Positions 1-11,910 of a stretch of 64,000 nt of DNA are shown here, one piece after another. The notes under the pieces were generated by a model. That model searched no databases, had not been told where the DNA came from, and was given only the letters and a program-made list of their open reading frames with translations. Made by a program: the position numbers and the translations under genes. Numbering within the stretch: the first letter of the stretch is position 1; each line of letters opens with the position of its first letter. Source of the stretch: Linanthus parryae (lineage: Eukaryota; Streptophyta; Magnoliopsida; Ericales; Polemoniaceae); assembly GCA_023055425.1 (NCBI GenBank), contig JALGPY010000001.1:30059001-30123000 (forward strand), in the 5' to 3' direction.

Positions 1-1680
1 GGCAAATTACCTGCATAGATTTCAGGTCCCTCCAATTCTTCTTCAATCACAGGCTCATGACTGTTATCGGGAAATTGTGCCAGCAAATCTGCCACCGCCT
101 GCGACTTGATCGCCCGCGGTCGCACGCATGTGATGTCATATTGGGAGATGGTCATATACCATTTTGCCAATCTTCCCCCAGGAGTGGTGTGAGTCAGAAG
201 ATATCGTATGGTATCACTCTTTGTGACCACCACCACTTTGTGCGAAGCGAAGTAGTGTCTCAGCTTCTCTATTACAAAGAATAAGGCAAGGCAATGACGC
301 TCGATGTCTGTATACCTTGATTCTGCGGGTTGCACAATGCGAGAGATGTAATAGATGGGCCTTTCTTGACCCTCGTACTCCTGATCCAGAAGAGCTCCTA
401 TAGACTTCCTTGTTGACGTCAGATACAGCAAAAGCGGTGATCCTAGCTGAGGTGCGATCATTACTTTTGAAGATGTCAGCAACTCCTTTAGTTTCCCGAA
501 CGCAGCTTCGTGCTCCGGAGTCCAGTTGTATACGTCATCTTTCTTGAGAAGATCACTGAAACAGAAAGTAATTTCGGCAATCGCTGGGATGAATCTTCGC
601 AGATATGATAGCTTTCCCAAGAATGTTTTCAAGGCACTCTGGTTATGTGGCGGAGTCATGCCGGTGATGGCTGATACTTTCGCAGGGTCAGGCTCGATCC
701 CTTGGCGATGCACCACGCATCCCAAGAACTTTCCTAATGTTACCCCGAATGCTCACTTCATGGGGTTCGTCTTCAATTGAAAGCGTCTGCATCTGTTGAA
801 CACTTTCCGCAAATCCGCCAGATGGTTTGCCTCCTCCATGGATTTAACAACCAGGTCATCCACGTAGAATTCCACTTCCTTGTGCATCATGTCGTGGAAG
901 AGGGCCATCATGGCCCGCTGGTAAGTTGCACCTGCGTTTTTAAGACCGAAAGGCATCACCGTATAATTGAATACTCCCACTGGGGTGATGAATGCGGTTT
1001 TCCGTGCATCTTTAGGGTCCATCTTGATCTGATTGTACCCACTGAAGCCATCCATGAAACTGAACATGCGATGACCCGCTGTCGAATCGATAAGTAGATC
1101 AATGTTGGGGAGCGGAAAATCGTCCTTGGGGCAGAAACGATTGAGATCCCAGAAATCCACGCAAATGCGAAGCTGTCCATTCTTCTTTACCACTGGCACA
1201 ATGTTGGCCAGCCATGTGGGATGGTGATTCGGCTCTATGAATTTGGCATCCAGGAGCTTGACAATCTCCTGCTTAATCTTCACGTTAAGCTCCGGCCTGA
1301 AGCTTCTTGTGCTCTGCTTTACCGGCTTGGATCCCGGAATGACGTCCAACCGATGCATGGTGATGCTCGTGTCCAGACCGGGCATCTCATCGTATTCCCA
1401 TGCGAACACGTCCTTGTAGTCGGTCAGGAGCTGTAGTAGTCTTTCCTCCTCTTCGCCTGTGAGCTCCGCACTTAGAAAGACCGGCCTCTTCTTTTATTCG
1501 TTCGGGCTTAGGAACACCTCCTTTAGCTCTTGCTTTTGCGGTCTGGGTTTGTCTTCCATGCATTCGGGTGCTTCTTTGAGTTTCTCTTCCAGAGTGCTCG
1601 GCATTGGTCTTTCTGCCTCCGCGACATGCTCGATTTGGTTGATTTGCTCAGGGATATCCCCATGCCCGCGTGGGGACACC
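1..1680 (-). pseudogene. pol: pol of element A: reverse transcriptase and RNase H (partial)
   Basis: Copies element RNA into DNA. On the minus strand the N-terminal linker is followed by a Ty3-type RT with the FCPKDDFPLPNID block, the MPFGLKNAGATYQ block and the catalytic YVDD box near 855-866; the RT thumb and RNase H region then continue to the left edge, ending in a segment matching E's spacer before its second RNase H. One frame is kept from about 1679 down to 1, with nonsense codons at 1494-1496 (TAA) and at about 753-755 (TGA, where E has Cys). The frame begins shortly after the gag-protease TGA at 1692-1694. Integrase lies outside the window. The match to E is strong along the whole length. 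Confidence 0.85.
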
Positions 1681-1691
1681 CCCGCGCACCT

Positions 1692-3930
1692 TCATATGCG
1701 ATAGCATTTCTTCCCGTTGGCATAGAAACTCTCTATCTCTTTGCCTTCAGGATTATACTTTGCTATTATCTTCAGAGTGTACGCGTTCTTTCGCTGGTAG
1801 GCAATCCGCGGCGCTTCTTCTCGCGTGGGCGGCTTTTCCTTGGCATCCTCCCTTGTCACCATCACTCCCGCAGGTGACTGATCTTTGATATCTTCCCATA
1901 GGGGTAAAGGAGAGGGGTTGAATGGTCCCGGTGTTTGCTCGTCCGCCATCTCGGTGAACCAAACCGCCTCACTGAGATGTGCTTCATCCATGTTGAATGG
2001 ATTCGTCAAAGCCGGTATCTCGACTATTCTGTTGTTCCAAATAGCTTTCATCACTTGGTAAGCTGTTGAAGGGACAGCATCAAAGCGATGGATCCAGGCT
2101 CGACCTATGATCATGTGATACGTAGTGTTCGCATCTATGACATAGAACTTTGCTGAGCACTTGATTTTGCCGATCTGGATACCCAGGCGGATCCATCCTA
2201 TCGTCATTCTGGAGTCGCTTCCGAATCCCATCAACGGGGATGGACGCTTGACAATCTTGTACTCTGGGATCCCTGCTAGCTTCAATTTGTGGAGCGAAAC
2301 AACGTTAACCGCTGCTCCTCCGTCGACGAACGCTCTTTTGAACTCGATGCCATTGATGATAGCCGTGACATACAGAGGCCTCTGGTGGCTCGCATCTGTC
2401 TTCTTGTCGCTGGTGGAAAAGGTTATGATCTTTTCTGTAGAGCGAGACGCCCTAATGACTTTCCCATTGGAGACTACGAGATCCTCCTCGTAATCTTCTG
2501 CTATCCTTAAGATCGCTTTTTTCATCTCTGTCCGGCATTTTTCTGAGAAGTTCATCTCGTCGAAGAACCTGCTCAAGCCGTGCGACCCCTTCATCCGGTC
2601 AGCACGCTCGTCCTCCGTGTCTATTCTGTAGTCTTCATCATCATGGACTTCGGCAATAATGGGTAGACCATCCTCTGCGACCTCTTCCAGATCCACAATC
2701 GAGATCATAGCGACCTCTTTACCTTTCGATTCTTGCTCCGCATGGGCAGGAAGTCGATTGTTGCGCACATCCTGCCTGTGGTCGCTAACGATCAGTTCGC
2801 CATTCTTCATCTTTTGGCTGAACACAATTTTGAGCTTCTTGCAGTCCGCCGTGGGATGCATGACCTTGCCGTGGTAATCGCACCACTTCGGGTCCCTCAC
2901 CATCTCCTTGGAGGGTGCCCTCTCGAGCGGCGGTAGGACACCGTCCTTGCGCCATTTCCTACAGAGGTCGCTTTCTTCTTCCACCGAACATGGCAGAGGT
3001 GGTGCATCAAAGTTCACAATCTTCGCCTGCTTTTGGGGTGAAACCGTATTGACTTCAGCTTCGCGTCCCCTCTTGTAGCTGAATCTCCCGATTTTCAAAG
3101 TAGTACCGCCCGAGGATCGCTCCGGAGCGCTTCTCTTTTTCTGCCTCTCCACTATAGGCTCGATGTTCTTCGTGCATTCGATTAGTTTTGAAAACGTGGG
3201 CGTTTGAAGGTTAATAAGCATACCTTTGTACTAATCTCGCATGCACTGCAGGCATATCTCTACGAGTCTACTTTCAAGCATCACATCTTTGCATTCCAAG
3301 GACTTGGCCCTGAATTTCTTGATGAAAGTTATTCCGTCCTCCTCGCGCTTCTGATACATCCGCGAGAGGTGAATCATCGTCACCTTTTCTTCCATCTGGA
3401 AGAACTTGGTGTAGAAATTTTGGACCATGTCGTCCCAAGTCTTCACGGACCCGGCTTCCAACGTCCTGTACCACTTGTAAGCTACGTTTCCCAAGGATTT
3501 CGGGAACTCGCGCATCAACAGTTTGGGATCGGCTCCATACGGCCCCATCACATCAATGAAACGCATGACATGTTCATGAGCGTTCCCATTGACGTCTTCG
3601 AACTTGTCCCATTTAGGATCCTTGTACCCAACAGGGTTAGGCATGAGATAGATCTCTCGTGGGATAGGCGGATCGTTGTCTAGCTTCGGGATGATGGTAT
3701 CCGCGAATGATTGGTGAGCCAGAATGGTGTCTATGCGCCGTTGCAGCGACGTCATACACTCTGGAGTGTTTCCCTCGGTAGCGGGTTGCTGCAGGCAGAG
3801 GCGGCACATATGCCGCAGGAGGACTAGGGACATATTGTGCGTTCACATTGCCCCAGATTGCCGTTGGAGGAGGCAAGGGATACTGCGAGGCCGGATTAGG
3901 TACCAAAGCCGCGGTGCGGGGCAACATTTG
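1692..3930 (-). pseudogene. gag-pro: gag-protease of element A
   Basis: Encodes the particle protein and the aspartic protease that cuts it. The minus-strand frame 3833 to 1692 carries a Retrotrans_gag domain (conserved IPREIYLMPNPVGYKDPKWD and VAYKWYRTLE blocks), a zinc-knuckle-like C-x2-H-x4-H-x4-C motif near 2839-2887, and a protease whose active site reads FVDGGAAVN near 2310-2330. A TAG at 3231-3233 replaces the Glu found in E, and a frameshift near 3830 separates the Pro-rich N-terminal part (about 3637-3927). The frame ends at a TGA (1692-1694) after the residues CYRI, and E has the same ending. Lesions mark it as a pseudogene; family identity is firm. Confidence 0.85.
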
Positions 3931-3942
3931 AGCTGTTGACCC

Positions 3943-4302
3943 TTAAATTGAGGGTAGCTGCGTAGTCGCCGGTGGAGTTTGCAGATTAGGGTTGGGTGGT
4001 GTGGTTGACACTCCCAGTCCTTGAGTGGTAGAGGCTCCTCCTCCTTGAGAGACGGCGGTGGCTAGTGCAGGGTTTGGAGCAAGAGTCCCCAAGACAGCCA
4101 TGATCCGTTCTAGCTGCGCAGATTGAGCTTTGAGAGCCTTCCCCTGACTCTGGATGGTGGCGTCCAAGGCCTCTAGCGTCGGAGCTTCACCGGTAGTCAT
4201 AGGAGTACGGCGGATCTCCTCTCCCGAGGTGGCTTCGGTGGAAGGCGATCTGTTACTGATATCATCCTCCTGAGACATGGTTGCTTGTAATGGTAAGTTC
4301 AC
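3943..4302 (-). CDS. Upstream gag-leader ORF of element A (about 119 codons)
   Basis: An open frame starts just inside the primer site. An internal Met at about 4278 gives a protein beginning MSQEDDISNRSPSTE, which matches the start of the corresponding frame in element E (from 19631). The product is rich in Ala, Gln, Pro and Thr, with a short helical stretch (ALKAQSAQLERIMAVLG) and a low-complexity tail. It ends at PSI followed by TAA. E ends at the same place with TAG, so the stop may be a real feature of the family, either a separate small ORF or a read-through point before gag. No enzymatic domain is recognised. Confidence 0.55.
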   Translation of the reverse strand: MNLPLQATMSQEDDISNRSPSTEATSGEEIRRTPMTTGEAPTLEALDATIQSQGKALKAQSAQLERIMAVLGTLAPNPALATAVSQGGGASTTQGLGVSTTPPNPNLQTPPATTQLPSI

Positions 4303-4315
4303 GTCGGGTTCACCA
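4297..4315 (-). promoter_or_regulatory. Primer binding site of element A
   Basis: Three bases inside the 5' LTR, the minus strand reads TGGTGAACCCGACGTGAAC, starting with the TGG expected opposite a tRNA CCA end. Element E has a related site at 19594-19612. The cognate tRNA was not assigned. Confidence 0.7.
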
Positions 4316-4318
4316 AAA

Positions 4319-4945
4319 TGTGCACAAGAGATTCCGGCAGGGAGAACTCTGTGTACACCGAGAGTAGAGGATCGGAAATGGCACAGGAAGAGTTGGGTTG
4401 TGTGTAGGGAGAGAGTAAGGCAGTAGTAATGTCTGAGAGAGAGACATGGGTTTGGCAGAGCTTCCGCGTATGTCTGGTGTGTCCTCCTTTGTATGGAAAG
4501 GTTAACGTCCTATATATAACGGAGAATGTGACCGTTGTAGTGTGGTTAATGCGCCCATCAATGGCGGCTTAATTAGCTTAACCACAACGGCACGTTCGTC
4601 CGCGTATATAGGGACCGTTACAGCACGTTATGCGCGAATACCGGAACCGTTATGGGGTTGACCGGGTTTGACCGGATTGACCGGGTTTATGGAGCTCGTG
4701 CCATAAATCTCTCAAAGCAGTTACTAAAGGTCGCGCGTGGGCTTGGCTCGCACGCGACATGACTTACTCTAGCCTCCAAACCACTAAGTCCCTACAAGTC
4801 CCGTGCAGTGGTATGCGAGGGCCCTGTCTCGCAGCCCCCACATGGATCAGCGCGGCTGGTGATCCAGTGTGTGTGGAGCACAATATGGTGTGCTGGATGG
4901 TTGCCACGTGGCCAAGATCTGTCAGTTTAGAAAGCACTATCTACA
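4319..4945 (-). repeat. 5' LTR of element A (627 bp)
   Basis: The LTR is bounded by TGTAGATAG on its 5' side (minus strand, from 4945) and TGTGCACA at 4319. It is clearly related to the LTRs of H (61289-61913) and E (19015-19590, 41205-41830). It contains a TATA-like CTATATATAA (4509-4518 on the plus strand) and a CG-rich inverted repeat at 4730-4758. The 5' end abuts truncated LTR sequence of element B. Confidence 0.9.
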
Positions 4946-5063
4946 CCAAGGTACATCTTCTGTGCTCTTATCATGTTATGATAGCTCTTCCTGTGATCCT
5001 TGGTGGGCTTTGAGTATTAAATTTTGTGTTATTCCGCTGTGTTACCTACGTCAAAACCCAACC
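4946..5063 (+). repeat. 3' end of the 5' LTR of element B
   Basis: These 118 bases match the end of B's 3' LTR (about 11793-11910), including TCATGTTATGATAGCTCTTC and the terminal CAAAACCCAAC. The rest was separated by the insertion of element A. Confidence 0.88.
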
Positions 5064-5064
5064 G

Positions 5065-5076
5065 CGGTATCAGAGC
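5065..5076 (+). promoter_or_regulatory. Primer binding site of element B (initiator Met tRNA type)
   Basis: CGGTATCAGAGC differs at one base from the usual copia site TGGTATCAGAGC and lies one base inside the LTR end. Confidence 0.8.
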
Positions 5077-6554
5077 CACATGTCGTAGCGCATAACATGA
5101 TTTTATGTGTTACGATTTCAGTTCATACACCGTTTTATTCATATTACGCGAAATTGAAATTAATTGGCATAATAGATGCAAATTGAATTTGATTCAAGAC
5201 AAACAAGATCTAATTTAAACATTGGATGTGTAAATTGGTGAGTTTGATCACATAGGATGTGAATAATTGAGTTCTTGAAAATTAGGGTTATTGCGCCATA
5301 ATTGAGAAAATGGTTTTTCAATTATGGAAACAACTTTATGGAAACAACTAAGTTTGAGAAATAAGGCAAGGAATTGTTTTGGAAACAAATTCAAAGGAGA
5401 TTCAGCCCCCTAAGGGGACCGCCTCCTTGCCTTGCCGCCCAAGCTAGGCTCGGCCAAGGGGTTGGGCCGGCCTAGGGTGCGGCCTAGCCGCACGTGAGGC
5501 TCCGCCGACCGCCCCAAGGCCTAGCCTTGGTCCTTGGGTGGTCCAGGCATGGTGGATGGTGAACTCCTTGGACCGTTGTGACCCTAATTACCCAATTTCA
5601 TCTAAAATTCAACAAGCGCGTTAAAAATTGGTTTTAACTGTATTATGTGCTTTGTTTCATGGTGGATGGATATGGCCTAGGTTGTGGATGTTTGTGTTTG
5701 TTTGTGGTTTGGTTTAGGGCCTACGAGCTGATCAAATTAATGTAATCGTTAGTTAATTTTGCGGCCTGCGAGCTGATCATCTTCTCAACGTGTGAAGTTT
5801 TATTTATTTATTTATTCTAGATTTTATGCTAGAATTAGAGATATTTAGATGATAGCCAAGAGCATGGAGAAGAAGACGGGAGAACCAAGAAGTCACAAAG
5901 ACGATGAGGACTCCCATCCTAGGCGCGCGACTATGGTGGAGCACATGGAGATGAGCTTGTCACCTTAGGGAATATCATTTGCTTGAATATCTTAGTCTAG
6001 GGGGCATATCCATGCCACATTAATTTTTCTTTTGTGGATGCTTATTATTTATGTATTGTTATTTATTTATGTATTGTTCATAATCAAGGTCTACTAAATT
6101 CGGGCTTGCCAAAGCAAGGCATTTTAATTTACCTTGATGTGTTGAGGACGACAGAAGCAAGTAATGTGTGATTGTTGAAGCAAGAGGTTGGACGCAATTA
6201 GGTAAAATCAATTGGATTGATGAGCCTAGAGGCATGACAATTAGGTGTTATCTAAAGGATAAAGAATAAATGTATTATTCGCCTAATTGGACCAAGAGTT
6301 GCATGTGATGCAATTGGAATGGTTCCGACCTAAATAACCAATTCATGGGTGACTTGCCAAAGCAAGCTCAAGAAAAAGTGAAATATGGATCTTGGACCCA
6401 CTAGAAAATATATATGATATTTTCCGCAATAATGGTGGGGGCTATTAATCCGAGAAAAATAGTGGGAGCTATATTTTAAATCTAGCCATTGTTGAATATA
6501 GTTAAATTGTTCAAAATACTAAAATTGTATATTTCTCGTTTTGTAGAATTTCAA
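5077..6554 (+). other. Untranslated leader of element B
   Basis: No coding potential is seen. It resembles the leader of element F (23670-25352), including the CCTGCGAGCTGATCA and GACTTGCCAAAGCAAGC segments. The first part is GC-rich, the rest AT-rich. Confidence 0.7.
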
Positions 6555-9500
6555 ACGGCAAATAATCACGCATCGACTTCATGCATGCGATCTGTCCTTG
6601 AGAAGGACAAACTGTCTGGAATAAATTTCATTGACTAATACAGAAATTTAAGGATCGTCCTTAAGCAAGAAAAGAAATTGTACGTCTTAGACAATCCTAT
6701 TCCAGAACCACCCCAGGATGAGTATGTTCTAGCTGCCGTGAGAGCGCATCTGAAACATATAGATGATTCCAATGATTTGACTTGTCTCATGCTCTGCACC
6801 ATGACCTCTGAGCTTCAGAAGCAACATGAGAGCATGGAAGCATATGATATGATCATACACTTAAAACAGTTATTTCAGGAACACCAAGACATGAGCGGTA
6901 TGAAGTGTCCAAAGCACTGTTCAAGAGCAAACTTGCAGAAGGGACCCAAGTTGAGCCTCATGTACTCTGAATGATCGGGTACATTGAGAACCTCACGATA
7001 CTGGGGTTCCCCCTCGGCCAAGAGTTGGCTACAGATCTTGTCTTGCAATCGTTGTCTGACAGTTATAACCAGTTCATCATGAACTATAACATGAACGAGA
7101 TCAATAAGACTCTTCCGGACTTGCTAAACATGTTAAAGACAGCTGAACAGAGCATCAATAAAAGGCAAAGGCAAGGCCATACTGATGATCAATAAAAGAA
7201 AAGGCACGGGAGTTGTCTCTACTTCAAAATGAATGCGCAAGAAAGTTGCAAACTCTAAGGAAGCCTTGAAGCCTAGTGGGGGCGTGGCTAAAGGTGATTG
7301 TTACTCCTGTATCCAGCCGGCTCACTGGAGGAGAATTTCCCCAAGTATCAGGAGGATAAGAAGCTTGAAATAGTGATTCCACAACCACCAGGTATTTTTG
7401 TTATAGACGTCAATATATCTATTTCTTCATCTTGGATATTGGATACTGGATGTGGATCTCACATTTGTCGAAATGTGCAGGATTTGAAAAAAAGTAGAAG
7501 ATTGGCTAAAGGGGAGATAGATCTGACGCGTCGGGAATGGAGCAAAAGTTGATGCATTAGCTATAGGCGTTTGTGAACTATCTTTACCTTCTGGACTTAT
7601 TTTAGAATTAGACAATTGCTATTATATGCCTGCTATGAGAAGAAACATTATTTCTGTTTTTTGTTTGGACGAGAAGGGTTTTTCTATTTCAATAAAGGAC
7701 AAGTGTTTCTCCATTTATTTTGATAGTATGCACTATTGTAGTGCGCATTTGTCTAATGGATTGTATATCCTTGATCTAAATAATTCCATCTATAATATAA
7801 ATACTAAAAGGATTAAAACTAATGATTTAAATCCTACATATCTGTGGCACTGTCGTTGAGGCCATATAAACGAGAAACGCATTTCTAGACTCCATAAGGA
7901 TGGACTTCTAGACTCATTTAATTTGGAATCATATGAGACATGCGAGTCTTGTTTATTAGGAAAAATGAAAAAGTCTCATTTCATTAAGAAATGTGAGAGG
8001 ACTAGTGAGTTACTAGCACTCATACATACCGATGTATGTGGGCCGTTTCCCATGCCTGTCAGAGGTGGTAACACCTACTTCATTACGTTTACTGATGATT
8101 CAGTAGATATGGATTTCTATACCTTTTGAAGGCCAAATCCGAATCCTTTGAATTGTTCAAAGAATCAAAGAATGAAGTAGAGAAGCAACTTGGTAAAAGT
8201 ATTAAGGCTTTGCGATCGGATCGTGGAGGAGAATACTTGAGCCAAGATTTTGACGAATATCGTAGGGAGTGTGGGATAGTGTCCCAACTCACTGCACCCG
8301 GAACGCCACAATGGAATGGCGTGTCCGAGAGGAGGAATCGCACACTATTGGATATGGTGCGATCTATGATGTGTCAAACGGATCTTCCAATATCATTTTG
8401 GGGACGTGCTCTATTGACTGCAGATTTTACCATTAACCATGTTCCATCCAAATCAGTCATGAAGACACCATATGAGATATGGACTGGAAAGCGTCCCATG
8501 GTGTAGTTTATGAAGATTTGGGGGTTGCGATGTCTATGTAAAGCGTTTACAAACAGACACGCTGGGACCCAAAGCGGATAAGTGTAAGTTTGTGGGATAT
8601 CCTAAGGAAACTAAAGGATATTATTTCTACAATCCAACCGAGAACAAATTGTTTGTAGCTCGGACCGGCGTGTTTCTAGAAAGAGAGCTAGTCTCTAAAG
8701 AAGCAAGTGGGAGGACTGTATAACTTAAAGAAATTCAAGAACCGCAAACCACTGAACCGATGATGGAACATGAACAGGAACCGCAAGTTGTTGTGGAAGA
8801 ACAAGTTAAGGTGACGCAGGAACTCTGTGGGTCAGGAAGGGTATGTCATGAGCCAGAGAGATACAGACTTCTCGTGACTGAGCCCGATGATATACCACTC
8901 ATGGACGATGAGCCTGCGACCTACAGGGAGGCCGTGAAAGGCCCAGACTCCAAGAAGTGGTTAGAAGCCATGAGATCCGAAATGGATTCCATGTATGGCA
9001 ACAAAGTATGGACTTTGGTGGAACCAACTGAAGGGGCTTGGCCCATAGGATGCAAGTGGGTCTTCAAGAAGAAGACCGACATGGATGGCAAGGTAGTTGC
9101 CTACAAGGGGTGATTGGTGGCTAAAGGTTATAGACAGATTCATGGTACTGACTATGATGAGACCTTTTCACCAGCCGCCATGACAAAATCCATTTGAATC
9201 CTACTTGCTTTTGCAGCTTACTATGACTACAAAATTTAGCAAATGGATGTCAAAACAGCGTTCTTTTATGGGAACCTCCTCAAGGATGTGTATATGACAC
9301 AACCGGAGGGTTTTGAGGATCCAGAGAATGCCAATAAAGTCTGTAAGCTACAAAGATCCATTTATGGATTAAAGCAAGCTTTTAAGAGTTGGAATCGACG
9401 TTTTGATGACGCGGTCAAAGAGTTTGACTTCATCAAGAACGAAGATGATCCCTGTGTTTACAAGAAGGTTAGTGGGAGCTCTGTAATGTTTATGGTCTTG

Positions 9501-10488
9501 TATGTGGATGACATACTACTCATTGGAAATGACATTCCTACTTTGCAATCTGTTAAAGATTGGCTAGGAAAGTGTTTCTCAATGAAGGACTTAGGAGATG
9601 CAGCTTATATACTTGTTATCAAGATCTATAGGGATAGATATAGGAAGCTGCTCGGCCTAAGCCAAAGTACATATATAGACAAGGTGTTGAAATGGTTCAA
9701 CATGCAAGATTCCAAGAAGGGATTCTTTCCCGTGTCGCATGGAGTCAGTCTATCTAAGACTGACTGTCCTTCCAATGAGATTGAGAGGGGCCGCATGAGT
9801 AGGATACCCTATGCTTCGGCCATAGGATTCATCGTGTATGCCATGTTGTGTACTAGAACTGACGTATCATACGCGTTGAGTATGGTGAGAAGATATCAGT
9901 CCAATCCGGGTGAGAGTCACCGGATTGCTGTCAAGAACATTCTAAAGTACTTGAAAATAACTAAGGATGCGTTATTGATATTTCTAGGTAAGGAAGAGCT
10001 AAGTGTAATTGGTTACATTGATGCGACTTCCAAACCGACAAAGATAACTAAAGATCGCAGTCGGGATACGTGTTTTGCCTGAGTGGAGGAGCTGTGAGCT
10101 GGAAGAGTTCCTAGCAAGGGACAGTTGCTGATTCTACAACTGAAGCAGAGTACATTGCTGATGCGGAAGCAGCAAAAGAGGCAGTTTGGATAAATAAGTT
10201 TATCACTAAGCTCGGTGTGGTCCCTAGCATCGTGGATCCCATAGAGTTGTATTGTGACAACTCTGGAGCGATCGCACAAGCCAAGGAACCAAGATCACAC
10301 CAGAAATCAAAACATGTACTTAGGAGTTTCCATCTTATTTCTGATATGATCGATAGAGGAGATGTGAAGATGCGCAGATTTCAACGGATAACAATCTTTC
10401 AGTTCTGCTCACAAAGCCACTTGCGCAGCGAAAGCATGAAGGGCACACTAGATCTATAGGCATACGAGATGCACCAGATTGTCTCTAG
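6555..10488 (+). pseudogene. gag-pol: gag-pol of element B (Ty1/copia), multiply broken
   Basis: Collinear with the gag-pol of element F. The start codon is lost (ACG at 6555-6557 where F has ATG), and stops and frameshifts break the frame into pieces at about 6678-6974, 6971-7195, 7298-7552, 7626-7859, 7923-8129, 8126-8506, 8760-9113, 9243-10082 and 10217-10459. Recognisable parts are gag with QLFQE and MNYNMNEI blocks, the protease motif WILDTGCGSHICRN near 7434-7475, the integrase block HTDVCGPFP and the SDRGGEYLSQ and NGVSERRNRT blocks, RT with YVDDILLIGND near 9499-9530, and RNase H remnants near 10130-10330. The frame ends at TAG 10486-10488, as in F. It cannot make a polyprotein. Confidence 0.9.
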
Positions 10489-10502
10489 TGCAAGTGGGAG
10501 AC

Positions 10503-11910
10503 TGTTGGAATAGGTGCCCTAGAGCAATCTACATTTAGTATGAGCGATGTTTTGGCTAGATTATTCATTTATTAATTATTGTGATATTTAATATAATGAA
10601 GTCCTTAGATACAAGGTGTTGTTTATCTTAAATATCCCTAGTCCATTATATTGGTTAATAGGACGATCAAATATAGACTAGTATGTGTGTAGATTGATAT
10701 GGAGATATCAAGTCTAACACATGGGTGTGCATTAGGAGTAATGACATAATTGATTGACCCACGACGAGAAGGATACATTAGATTATGTCAAAGTCACAAT
10801 CGCTTCTCGTAGTGCCAATAATATTGTAATCCATAAACTTGAAGTCACTAGATACTCTAGTTGTGGAATATAATGCTTTGATGTTATCCAACGTTGCGCC
10901 TTAACCGGGCAACTATAAAGATAGCTATCGGGCATGACATGAAACAAGCTTAAAGATCGTAGTGACGTAGAGAGGATATGTCCCTCCCACAAAATGGGAG
11001 AAAATATCCATGGACACTTGAGGGATGATGCTTATTGAATGTCTGGCTGGACTCAGATAAATCAATATGGAGATATTGATGTTATCTGCTTGCATAAGCA
11101 TATTCCCATGATCGAGAAACTATGGATTATATATACGAGTGTGTCTATAATGTCTCGTGTCCAATGCGGATATGGAGACAAAGGGATAATACAATATGTG
11201 ATATTTGGCATGAGGTTTGTCGGGATCAATGACTTATTTCTATTAGTTGGGTGGCATGGATGTGTTGCTAGACACCGCTTCATGTTAGTAATAAGTTACT
11301 ACCAACTAAGTAGAAACCTATGGGGTCACACACCGGATGGATTAAATTGAACATAGGTATTAATTAGTTGGACTAATTAATAAAAGAAGCATAACACAAC
11401 CACATGCAAACTTAGTAGGACTAATTTTCAAGTGGGCTAATCCATGTAAGGACATGATTAGTAATGGGGTCTTTATATAGTTAATAAAGAGTTAATAAAG
11501 TGTCATAGATATAAAGGAGCTCTAGCTTGTTATTTCTCTAAGTGAGTCATTATTGAGAGAAAATAACAAAGCAAGAGAGAGAGACAAGACAAGGAGGTTC
11601 GGCCCCCCTTGCCCGTCCGCCCCCTTGGAGTCGTTGGCCTCCCTTTGGCCACGCCTCCTCCTCGATTCGCGTGATCTTCTTCCTCCTCCTTCGGTTGCTA
11701 GCACACCGCGGAGAGAAGGAATCCAATCAAGAATCTAAGGTGTGGATATTCATAGAGACGAAGACACTATTCTTCGTGTGATCTCCCAAACCAAGGTACA
11801 CATCTTTTGTGCTCTTATCATGTTATGATAGCTCTTCCTGTGATCCTCGGTGGGCTTTGAGTAGGAAAAAATTTGTTATTCCGCTGCGTTACCTACGTCA
11901 AAACCCAACA
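10503..11910 (+). repeat. 3' LTR of element B (1408 bp)
   Basis: It starts TGTTGGAATAGGTGCCCTAG directly after the purine-rich CAAGTGGGAGAC and ends AAACCCAACA. It is related to the LTRs of F. A TATA-like TTTATATAG occurs near 11471-11480, followed by GA-rich and GC-rich text like that in F's LTR. Confidence 0.9.

Larger units (their letters stand above)
1..4945 (-). mobile_element. Element A: Tat-lineage Ty3/gypsy LTR retrotransposon, 5' portion (cut by left edge)
   Basis: Read on the minus strand this runs 5' LTR (4319-4945), primer binding site, upstream ORF, gag-protease, then pol (RT and RNase H) off the left edge. Ty3 order is inferred from the close relation to element E, whose pol shows RT, two RNase H domains and integrase. 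A lies inside the 5' LTR of element B: B's LTR text resumes at 4946, and the first five bases, CCAAG (4946-4950), should be one copy of the target duplication, with the other beyond the left edge. Sense genes carry stops and at least one frameshift, so the copy is not autonomous. Confidence 0.88.
4946..11910 (+). mobile_element. Element B: Angela/Tork-like Ty1/copia retrotransposon, decayed, 5' LTR truncated in window
   Basis: The order is 5' LTR end (4946-5063), Met-tRNA primer site, long leader, one gag-pol pseudogene, polypurine tract and 3' LTR (10503-11910). Order gag-PR-INT-RT-RH makes it Ty1/copia. Protein and LTR sequence closely resemble element F, so B and F belong to one family of different ages. 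The rest of the 5' LTR lies left of element A, outside the window. The bases after the 3' LTR, CGAAA (11911-11915), are the candidate right target duplication. Confidence 0.9.
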
